Part shown: in pieces, positions 1 to 5,016 of the stretch
Layout: each line of letters begins with the position of its first letter
Numbering within the stretch: the stretch's first letter is position 1
Assembly (NCBI GenBank): GCA_012511485.1
Contig: JAAZFZ010000185.1
Span: forward strand, 1-5,016
Direction: 5' to 3'
DNA: 5,016 bases
Source: Clostridiales bacterium
GTDB lineage: Bacteria > Bacillota > Clostridia > Oscillospirales > Acutalibacteraceae
Program-made: the position numbers and the translations under genes
The notes under the pieces: generated by a model
What the model saw: only the letters and a program-made list of their open reading frames with translations
Database searches by the model: none
Told to the model about the DNA's origin: nothing

Positions 1-2
1 AT

Positions 3-938
3 TATATTGAGGACATTTATCGCTTCAAATTCACTCCTTTTGACGGGAGCAGAGCAACGATTATTGCAAACTTCGGGGCTCACCCCGAAACCGTCGGCTT
101 TAAAACAAGCAGCTTCCCCGGCGATACACTCTCTGCTGATTTTATACCCTATATTGAGCAGGTTGTTAATGAGGGTGGCTTCAATTTCATGTTTTTCCAA
201 GGAGCTATCGGCTCACTTATTTCCGCTGACAGGCACCTTACTGGTGACGGCCTTAACCTTGACAGATATGAAAGTACCGTGCGCTACGGGCAGGAGATTG
301 GGTACATACTTCTTGGCATGAGCTATGAAACTGAGCAGGAATGCATTGACCATGTGCTGGATAAGGAGCGTGAGGCGGCAGATATGGCCGCAACAGACAA
401 ATACACTCCCTGGTATCAGGACTGGGTTGTTGACTGCCCAGAAAAGGAGATTGCCCCTATACTCAACATTGCTTTTAAAGAGATTATCTTTGAGGTCGAA
501 AATCCGTTTTTGCAGGCCGTGGGGAAGGTCAGCCTAACCAATAACACAATGATAGTTGATGATGAAGGCACAATTTATACCCCTACCGAAATCGGCTATA
601 TGGAAATCGGCAAGGATATTAAGGTGCTGCTCATGCCGGGAGAAACCGCCCCTGAGCTGATTATCGGAGGTAAAACAATGACGGCCGAAGGCTCCTGCTC
701 GGGTGAGGACTTCATTTATGAGCCGCTTAGAACAATCATAGGTGAGGAGCTTATTGTTTTCGATGTAATGAACGATGCCACCGGCTATATTATTCCGGAT
801 AATGACAGTGGTATCGGGACGCTCAGGTATTATGACGGGCAATTCTCCTATGACCTTAACGGAATGCTCTCCTTCAGCAACTCGGCTGCTTCAACATTTA
901 TCTCAAACTTTCTTGAGCTCGTTGACAGCAAATCATAA
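3..938 (+). CDS. Neutral/alkaline ceramidase-like hydrolase, 5'-truncated by window edge
   Basis: The frame is open from the first bases of the window to a TAA at 936-938, giving 311 visible residues, so the true start lies upstream. The protein resembles the neutral/alkaline non-lysosomal ceramidase family, zinc amidases that cleave N-acyl sphingoid lipids. Visible residues 22-31 read ANFGAHPETV, matching the family segment whose His binds zinc (here H27). It is followed by a SADF segment near residues 49-52 and FFQGAIGS near 64-71. Further on, MPGETAPEL carries the family's PGE glutamate, a second zinc ligand (E214). NDATGYIIP and RYYDG near 257-280 match the region of the zinc-binding tyrosine. 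Roughly 100-150 N-terminal residues are probably missing, so a signal peptide cannot be judged. The usual nucleophile motif (GDxSPN or similar) is not conserved, so true ceramide hydrolysis is uncertain. The ATG at 189 is internal, because the His motif lies upstream of it in the same frame. Confidence 0.8.
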   Translation, partial: YIEDIYRFKFTPFDGSRATIIANFGAHPETVGFKTSSFPGDTLSADFIPYIEQVVNEGGFNFMFFQGAIGSLISADRHLTGDGLNLDRYESTVRYGQEIGYILLGMSYETEQECIDHVLDKEREAADMAATDKYTPWYQDWVVDCPEKEIAPILNIAFKEIIFEVENPFLQAVGKVSLTNNTMIVDDEGTIYTPTEIGYMEIGKDIKVLLMPGETAPELIIGGKTMTAEGSCSGEDFIYEPLRTIIGEELIVFDVMNDATGYIIPDNDSGIGTLRYYDGQFSYDLNGMLSFSNSAASTFISNFLELVDSKS

Positions 939-940
939 TA

Positions 941-983
941 AAAAACGGGGTGTGCCTGTCATTGACAAGCACACCCTGTTTTT
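941..983. terminator. Bidirectional intrinsic terminator between convergent genes
   Basis: Bases 942-955 (AAAACGGGGTGTGC) pair with 969-982 (GCACACCCTGTTTT), with one G-T wobble at 947/977. Inside, TGTC at 957-960 pairs with GACA at 964-967 around an ATT loop, with one C/A mismatch at 956/968. A T-tract at 979-983 follows on the plus strand. The A-tract at 940-945 becomes a U-tract on the minus strand. The hairpin begins 3 bases after the ceramidase-like stop and lies 43 bases past the stop of the minus-strand activator gene, so it can plausibly end transcription from both sides. No better hairpin was seen in 984-1025. Confidence 0.88.
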
Positions 984-1025
984 ATGAATCCAAAAATCAT
1001 TAAGACTTCAATTATCGTCAGTTAA

Positions 1026-2480
1026 TCAAAACATCATATATTCAATGTAATTATTAATAAATAAAGGGTTCGTTGCAAGCTCTGCCGTTTTAGCGGTATG
1101 CGCTATTTTTTCAGTTTCACTAAGGCAGCTTTTATTCTTGAGAATCATTGCCGCACCGCTGAGCGCACCGTTGCCGATGACCTTTATTTTGTTTTCCATC
1201 TTTTTCGGAATGAGCCCGATTTTAACGCAGCTGCTTTTATTCACATAATTGCCGAATCCTCCGGAAATATAGAAAATCTCAATATTTTCCCCTTCCTTTG
1301 TCAGCGTTTCATATCCTGCACGAATTGCACTTTTAGCATGCTGAACGGCTCTGATATCCTCAAGCGTAATGAAGACACCGCTATCCCCTATTTCAAAATC
1401 CTCTTCAAGATACCCCGTTTCGTCAACAACGCCGATTTCAAGCATACACGCCACGGCGTCAATGAGGCCGCTGCCGCATATACCTCTTGCCCTTCCTTCA
1501 CCGAGAACGGTATATGACACCTCACCCTTTTCGTTGATGTAAACGCTGTCAATCGCTCCGTCAGAGGCTGCCATGCCATGTGAAATACCCGCACCTTCAA
1601 AGGCAGGGCCTGCTGCAGTTGAGCAACAGGTGAGCTTCCCGTCCCTGAGATATGCCATCTCCCCGTTTGTGCCCAAATCAATGAGAAAAGCCTCTTTTTT
1701 CTCCATCATTCCGCTTGCAAGCACGGCACAGGTTATATCGGCACCAACAAACGCTGACATACATCTGGGATAATATATGTTCCCTTCCCTTTTGCCGAAA
1801 AAAGAAGCGGGTGTGAAAGGAAATACCGCCAGGCGTGAAGTATCAAGCCCCTGATAAAAATGAAGCATAGCTGTATTGCCTGTGACTACAGAGAAGGATA
1901 TTTCTTTACCTGAATCGGCATAGATTTTTTTTACGCATTCCCTGACAGACTTTTTAAGGTTTTCGGTACCCCCCTCATTTGCATAAGTGATTCTTGTGAT
2001 GATATCCGCACCGTATTTTGTCTGCGGATTCTCAACACAGGCACTGTAAACGAGCTTGCATTCGGGCATTTTATAAATTTTAACTGCAACGGTTGTCGTG
2101 CCTATGTCAACAGCCGCCGCAAAGCAGTTTTCACTTCCGGTTAAAGGATTTATTTGAGTATTCGCTTTGATGCCATCAGAAAGCCCGAAAATTCTAACGC
2201 TTTCATTTTCATAGTATATTTCGCAGCTTCCCAGAACCTCAGCGCAGCAGCCGAGGCGGTAGCCTTCATTTATCTCGGCTTCTGCCAGGTGCTTTTTTTC
2301 ACTTGCGCCCAGCGGTGAAAGTGTGCCGCTGACCCTTATTCTGCATTTGCCGCACCTTCCCTTTCCACCGCAGGGGGAAGGAATCGAAAAGCCGTTCCTT
2401 GTCAGAATATCCGAAACGGTTTCGCCGCATGAGCAGTCTACTAAACGGATTTCATTGCCGGATATAACCTTGATTTTCAT
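1026..2480 (-). CDS. Reductive activator of corrinoid-dependent enzymes (RamA/RACo-like, [2Fe-2S] ferredoxin plus ASKHA ATPase domain)
   Basis: This 484-residue cytoplasmic protein should restore corrinoid proteins from inactive Co(II) to Co(I), coupling ATP hydrolysis to a low-potential electron. Residues 1-90 form a plant-type [2Fe-2S] ferredoxin domain with C37-x5-C43-x2-C46 and a fourth Cys at 78 (in RLGCC). An ASKHA-type ATPase region follows. It has a phosphate-1 motif AVDIGTTTVAV around residue 125, DLGTNGE at 268-274 and the adenosine-site-like GICGSGLID at 333-341, with ISGGFGNYVN further on. This layout matches the family with a C-terminal DUF4445 (RACo C-terminal) domain. At 484 residues it is shorter than typical members of roughly 530-640, so the middle region appears compact. 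The ATG at 2478-2480 was chosen because GGGAGGT lies 6 bases before it. The in-frame TTG 15 bases upstream overlaps that binding site. The gene diverges from the methyltransferase operon at 2616, which supports a shared job. Confidence 0.92.
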   Translation of the reverse strand: MKIKVISGNEIRLVDCSCGETVSDILTRNGFSIPSPCGGKGRCGKCRIRVSGTLSPLGASEKKHLAEAEINEGYRLGCCAEVLGSCEIYYENESVRIFGLSDGIKANTQINPLTGSENCFAAAVDIGTTTVAVKIYKMPECKLVYSACVENPQTKYGADIITRITYANEGGTENLKKSVRECVKKIYADSGKEISFSVVTGNTAMLHFYQGLDTSRLAVFPFTPASFFGKREGNIYYPRCMSAFVGADITCAVLASGMMEKKEAFLIDLGTNGEMAYLRDGKLTCCSTAAGPAFEGAGISHGMAASDGAIDSVYINEKGEVSYTVLGEGRARGICGSGLIDAVACMLEIGVVDETGYLEEDFEIGDSGVFITLEDIRAVQHAKSAIRAGYETLTKEGENIEIFYISGGFGNYVNKSSCVKIGLIPKKMENKIKVIGNGALSGAAMILKNKSCLSETEKIAHTAKTAELATNPLFINNYIEYMMF

Positions 2481-2486
2481 TATTTG

Positions 2487-2493
2487 ACCTCCC
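2487..2493 (-). promoter_or_regulatory. Ribosome binding site of the corrinoid activator gene
   Basis: On the minus strand GGGAGGT ends 6 bases before the ATG at 2480. It decides the start: the upstream in-frame TTG (2493-2495) runs into this site and would have no binding site of its own. Confidence 0.85.
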
Positions 2494-2510
2494 AATAATT
2501 CGGGAATGAA

Positions 2511-2519
2511 TTTATATCA
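2511..2519 (-). promoter_or_regulatory. Candidate extended -10 promoter of the activator gene
   Basis: On the minus strand TGATATAAA fits an extended -10 (TGn followed by TATAAA, at 2519 down to 2511). Transcription would start near 2504, giving a leader of about 24 bases that contains the ribosome binding site. No convincing -35 lies 17 bases upstream (GGTATA is poor), so this is tentative. AT-rich DNA readily gives such matches by chance. Confidence 0.35.
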
Positions 2520-2558
2520 GGTGATTTAAAAAATATACCTTATTTTAACATTTATAAA

Positions 2559-2587
2559 TTGAAAATGCCACTGTGATATGCTAATAT
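2559..2587 (+). promoter_or_regulatory. Strong housekeeping-type promoter of the methyltransferase operon
   Basis: A -35 TTGAAA at 2559-2564 is followed after exactly 17 bases by -10 TAATAT at 2582-2587, preceded by the extended-10 TG at 2579-2580. Transcription should begin near 2593-2595, leaving a short leader of about 21 bases to the GTG at 2616. This makes a start at 2607 unlikely because it would leave no usable ribosome binding site. The -10 sits inside the 8-base palindrome TAATATTA (2582-2589), which could be an operator but may be chance. Confidence 0.75.
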
Positions 2588-2602
2588 TATCAAAACATAT
2601 GT

Positions 2603-2607
2603 AGGAG
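2603..2607 (+). promoter_or_regulatory. Ribosome binding site choosing the GTG start at 2616
   Basis: AGGAG at 2603-2607 lies 8 bases before GTG 2616, an ideal spacing. It overlaps the alternative GTG at 2607 and lies 20 bases before the ATG at 2628, which is too far for efficient use. Confidence 0.7.
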
Positions 2608-2615
2608 TGGGGTTT

Positions 2616-3629
2616 GTGGGTCTAAATATGTACCGCTGGCTTGAGGATTTAAAATGTACGCATGAAAAAAAGGTTATCCCCATACTATCTTCGCCCGGTG
2701 CCAAGCTTATCGGCACAAGCATGGGCAAGCTTGTCAGGGATAGCAGCCTTCAGGCGGAATGCATTGCCGCCGTAGTGCGCAGGGTTAACCCTGCTGCCGC
2801 AGTTTCACTCATGGATTTATCCGTTGAGGCGGAATGCTTCGGTGCAAATACAGAATTTTCAGAAAATGAAGTTCCCTGCGTCAAGGGTGCTGTTGTATCC
2901 TCGATGACGCAGGCTCAGAATCTCATAATACCCAAAACAAACAGCTTCAGGGCAGGTGTATATATAGAGGCTCTAAAAAACACAAAAGCAATCATTGATG
3001 ACAGACCGGTGCTTGCGGGAGTAATCGGCCCGTTTTCACTTGCCGGAAGGCTCGTTGATGTTACAATGGCAATGATATATTGCTTCGATGAGCCTGAGCT
3101 CCTTCATATGGTTACGGAAAAATGTACAGAGTTCCTGATTAAATACATACTTGAATACAAAAAAGCGGGAGCAAACGGAGTTTTAATGGCAGAGCCTCTG
3201 GCGGGGCTTCTTTCCCCTGCTTTTGAGGATGAGTTCTCCGCACCCTATATAAAAGAAATAGTCAATGCCGTTGAGGATGAAAATTTTATTGTTGTCTATC
3301 ACAACTGCGCAGGCGGTGTTGTGCGTATGACGGAATCTATTGCCTCAAACGGCTGCAATGCATGCCACTTCGGCAACGCCGTCGATATGCTTGAAATGCT
3401 TGAAAAAATGCCGCAGGATATTGTTTTGCTCGGCAACCTTGACCCTGTGGAGCAGCTTTCTAACGGCACACCCGAATCAGTGCGTGAAGCAACACTAAGC
3501 ATGCTCGAAAAGTGTGGTAAATACTCGAATTATGTCATTTCTTCGGGTTGCGATGTTCCCTTTTCAGCAAAATGGGAAAACATTGATGCATTCATCAGCG
3601 CAGTAAAAGAATTCAATATAAACAAATAG
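2616..3629 (+). CDS. Uroporphyrinogen decarboxylase-family methyltransferase (MtaA/MtbA-like, corrinoid-dependent)
   Basis: This 337-residue soluble protein belongs to the UroD superfamily branch that moves methyl groups to or from corrinoid proteins rather than decarboxylating uroporphyrinogen. It spans the whole TIM-barrel domain. The zinc/thiolate signature of MtaA-type enzymes, H-x-C followed by a distant Cys, is visible as H229-N-C231 in YHNC and C312 in SSGCDVP. Other family segments are SLMDLSVEAECFG, GVIGPFSLAGR, LMAEPLAGLLSP, HFGNAVDM and LLGNLDP. It opens an operon, with a corrinoid carrier gene starting 17 bases downstream. It may take methyl from a substrate onto cobalt, or pass it from cobalt to an acceptor such as tetrahydrofolate; the sequence does not decide. 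The archaeal relatives use coenzyme M, which is not expected in most clostridia. The start was set at GTG 2616 from the AGGAG spacing and the promoter position; ATG 2628 is the alternative. The family call is secure, the substrate unknown. Confidence 0.88.
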   Translation: MGLNMYRWLEDLKCTHEKKVIPILSSPGAKLIGTSMGKLVRDSSLQAECIAAVVRRVNPAAAVSLMDLSVEAECFGANTEFSENEVPCVKGAVVSSMTQAQNLIIPKTNSFRAGVYIEALKNTKAIIDDRPVLAGVIGPFSLAGRLVDVTMAMIYCFDEPELLHMVTEKCTEFLIKYILEYKKAGANGVLMAEPLAGLLSPAFEDEFSAPYIKEIVNAVEDENFIVVYHNCAGGVVRMTESIASNGCNACHFGNAVDMLEMLEKMPQDIVLLGNLDPVEQLSNGTPESVREATLSMLEKCGKYSNYVISSGCDVPFSAKWENIDAFISAVKEFNINK

Positions 3630-3631
3630 CG

Positions 3632-3638
3632 AGAGGGG
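3632..3638 (+). promoter_or_regulatory. Ribosome binding site of the corrinoid protein gene
   Basis: AGAGGGG lies 8 bases before the ATG at 3647, within the 17-base gap after the preceding stop codon. There is no room for a separate promoter or terminator, so the two genes are almost certainly co-transcribed. Confidence 0.75.
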
Positions 3639-3646
3639 ATACTATT

Positions 3647-4282
3647 ATGTCAGTTCTCAATGAAATCAGCACATTCCTCCAGCAAGGCAGAGCGCCAAAG
3701 GTTAAGGAGCTTGTTAGCAGGGCTCTTGAGGAGGGGTATGCTCCCCAAGACATTCTTTCGCAGGGGCTTCTTGATGGTATGAACATAATCGGCGAAAAAT
3801 TCCGCAACAATGAAGTGTTTGTTCCTGAGGTACTCATAGCTGCCAGAGCCATGAACTTCGGCATGGAGGTTCTAAAGCCCGTTCTTGTCGCCGCAGGCGT
3901 AAAGTCCGCAGGAAAAGCCTGCATTGGCACAGTCAAGGGTGACCTGCATGACATTGGCAAAAACCTCGTTAAGATGATGCTTGAGGGCAAGGGGATTGAG
4001 GTTATTGACCTTGGCACGGATGTTGATGCGCAAACCTTTATAAAAACCGCAATTGAGCGAGACTGCAAGCTTATCTGCTGCTCCGCCCTTCTTACAACCA
4101 CTATGGGAGCCATGAAGGATGTTGTCGAGGCGGCAAAAGCGGCGGGAATCAGGGATAAGGTTAAAATTCTTATCGGAGGCGCACCAATCAGCCGGGATTA
4201 CTGCGAAAAAATCGGTGCTGATATCTATACCTCAGATGCGGCATCCGCAGCGAATGAGGCTCTTGCGGCACTGGCAGTATGA
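3647..4282 (+). CDS. Corrinoid (B12)-binding methyl carrier protein, MtbC/MttC/MtaC-like
   Basis: This 211-residue cytoplasmic protein carries a methyl group on the cobalt of a bound corrinoid, shuttling between two methyltransferases. Residues 1 to about 85 form the helical cap typical of B12-binding domain 2, with LLDGMNIIGEKF and VFVPEVLIAARAM, which normally covers the upper face of the cofactor. Residues from about 90 form the Rossmann-like B12 domain. The motif D99-L-H101-D-I-G104 is the complete DxHxxG signature, with H101 the expected lower cobalt ligand. It is followed by the S146-x-L148 motif in SALLTTT and the GG at 177-178 in LIGGAP, both of which contact the nucleotide tail. The length is usual for stand-alone carriers of this family. 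Its position between two UroD-type genes, and near a divergent activator, identifies it as the shared methyl carrier of this system. Which methyl donor it serves is not shown. Confidence 0.95.
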   Translation: MSVLNEISTFLQQGRAPKVKELVSRALEEGYAPQDILSQGLLDGMNIIGEKFRNNEVFVPEVLIAARAMNFGMEVLKPVLVAAGVKSAGKACIGTVKGDLHDIGKNLVKMMLEGKGIEVIDLGTDVDAQTFIKTAIERDCKLICCSALLTTTMGAMKDVVEAAKAAGIRDKVKILIGGAPISRDYCEKIGADIYTSDAASAANEALAALAV

Positions 4283-4292
4283 AAATACTAAT

Positions 4293-4300
4293 AAGGGTGA
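4293..4300 (+). promoter_or_regulatory. Ribosome binding site of the second UroD-type gene
   Basis: AAGGGTGA lies just before the ATG at 4305 (7 bases from its AAGGG core). It fixes this ATG as the start. The 22-base gap after the carrier gene has no hairpin, consistent with continuation of the operon. Confidence 0.65.
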
Positions 4301-4304
4301 TATT

Positions 4305-5016
4305 ATGTCGTTGACAGCAAGAGATAAGGGAATTATCCGTGAGCTGGCATCAAAATACGGGGAGCTTGCCTCAAAGGGCGAGCAGATAACCCGCAGGCAG
4401 CGTATGCTTGACACGAATAACCTCAAAATTGTCCGTCCGACTATGCTTATTGATGAAATACCCTGGCATGAAATGAACTTTGACGGCTCACTGACGTGCC
4501 TTTGTGAAGACGATTTTGCAAGAGATATGGAGCTTTATTTCCGCAAAGCACTGTTCAGGGATAAATATTTCCCCTGTGACACGATATTTGAGAACCTGTA
4601 TCCTATTCGCAAGTCCTATTCCCAAACGGATACGGGGCTTGTTTGTAATGATGATATCATTGTTAAGGATAAGGGCAACCATATAGTATCTCATCACTAT
4701 AATGACACACTCCCGGACGAGGAAGCACTTGCGAAAATCCGTATCCCGGAAATCACAAGGAACTATGAAGAGGATATAATAAATGTCGAAAAAGCGCAAG
4801 AGCTTCTGGGCGGTATTCTTCCCGTCGTTCTCAGAGGTGTTAGCGTTAGCTATGCACCATGGGATAGGATTCCCCGTTACAGGGGCGTTGACACGGTTTT
4901 TATTGAAAGGTATGACCGCCCGGAATTTCTTCATAAGATTATTCAAAAACTGAATGAAATTGAAGTCGTAACCCTTGGTAGCTATGAAAGGCTGGGGCTT
5001 CTGGAACCCGACCACC
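4305..5016 (+). CDS. UroD-superfamily protein, likely corrinoid-associated methyltransferase, 3'-truncated by window edge
   Basis: The frame stays open from ATG 4305 to the end of the window, giving 237 residues without a stop; the C-terminal part is missing. The protein begins MSLTARDKGIIRELASKYGE, then has RRQRMLDTNNLKIVRP and IPWHEM. The acidic/aromatic segment ARDMELYFRKALFR follows, then AQELLGGILPVVLRGVS near residues 165-180, RGVDTVFIERYDRPEFLH near 196-213 and NEIEVV near 220-225. This pattern matches a group of roughly 350-430-residue clostridial proteins annotated as uroporphyrinogen-III decarboxylase-like, often found beside corrinoid proteins. It differs clearly from the first UroD-type protein of this operon, so it is not a recent duplicate. 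The segment that would carry a zinc-binding H-x-C is not reached before the window ends. It is a candidate for the substrate-binding methyltransferase, but the function is inferred from family and position. Confidence 0.75.
   Translation, partial: MSLTARDKGIIRELASKYGELASKGEQITRRQRMLDTNNLKIVRPTMLIDEIPWHEMNFDGSLTCLCEDDFARDMELYFRKALFRDKYFPCDTIFENLYPIRKSYSQTDTGLVCNDDIIVKDKGNHIVSHHYNDTLPDEEALAKIRIPEITRNYEEDIINVEKAQELLGGILPVVLRGVSVSYAPWDRIPRYRGVDTVFIERYDRPEFLHKIIQKLNEIEVVTLGSYERLGLLEPDH

Noticed and set aside
189..938. ATG at 189 as the start of the ceramidase-like gene
   Set aside because: The same frame is open back to position 3, and the upstream residues include the conserved zinc-site motif AHPET, so 189 is internal.
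984..1025. Imperfect inverted repeat (TTAAGAC ... GTCAGTTAA) downstream of the activator gene
   Set aside because: Pairing is short and interrupted and lacks a GC-rich stem. The hairpin at 941-983 explains termination better.
2481..2495. TTG at 2495 (minus strand) as the start of the activator gene
   Set aside because: It overlaps the GGGAGGT ribosome binding site that serves the ATG at 2480, and adds residues encoded by the binding site itself.
2574..2590. Imperfect inverted repeat GATA...TATC across the -10 region as a defined operator
   Set aside because: Only a few positions match symmetrically and the region is AT-rich, so chance cannot be excluded. It is mentioned only as part of the control-region finding.
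2607..2615. GTG at 2607 as the start of the first UroD-type gene
   Set aside because: It overlaps the AGGAG ribosome binding site and lies only about 13 bases from the predicted transcription start.
3613..4113. 166-codon open frame on the minus strand opposite the corrinoid protein gene
   Set aside because: Its translation is rich in Ser, Arg and Pro with no recognisable family, while the plus strand encodes a protein with complete B12-binding motifs. It is a shadow frame.
4488..5015. 175-codon open frame on the minus strand near the window end
   Set aside because: It lies opposite an uninterrupted plus-strand frame with a good ribosome binding site and UroD-like segments, and its own translation resembles no known family.

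Overview
The window looks like chromosomal DNA of a Gram-positive anaerobe, most likely a clostridial Bacillota. This is inferred from strong AGGAG/GGGAGG-type ribosome binding sites, AT-rich intergenic DNA with an almost consensus extended -10 promoter, moderate GC in the genes, and the gene families present. No RNA gene, CRISPR array, insertion sequence or phage feature was seen, and no stretch over 300 bases lacks a gene.

Layout. (1) Positions 3-938 (+) are the 3' part of a neutral/alkaline ceramidase-like hydrolase gene that begins before the window. (2) Positions 941-983 hold a long hairpin with an A-tract before and a T-tract after it, which probably serves as a bidirectional terminator between two convergent genes. 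(3) Positions 1026-2480 (-) encode a RamA/RACo-type reductive activator of corrinoid proteins, with an N-terminal [2Fe-2S] ferredoxin domain and a C-terminal ASKHA ATPase domain. (4) Positions 2481-2615 are a divergent control region with a strong promoter facing right and a weaker candidate facing left. (5) From 2616 rightward runs a tight operon of a UroD/MtaA-type methyltransferase (2616-3629), a corrinoid (B12) carrier protein (3647-4282) and a second, divergent UroD-superfamily protein (4305 to the window edge, incomplete). Gaps between these genes are 17 and 22 bases.

How the genes fit together. Items 3 and 5 form the core of a corrinoid-dependent methyl transfer system. The B12 protein carries the methyl group on cobalt. 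UroD-superfamily methyltransferases load it from a methylated substrate and/or unload it to an acceptor. The ferredoxin-ASKHA protein uses ATP and a low-potential electron to rescue cobalt that has oxidised to Co(II). No classical substrate methyltransferase (MttB, MtbB, MtmB or MtaB type) is visible, so one of the two UroD-type proteins is a reasonable candidate for the substrate-specific enzyme. The substrate cannot be read from the sequence. The ceramidase-like gene is convergent to this system, separated by a terminator, and probably unrelated to it.
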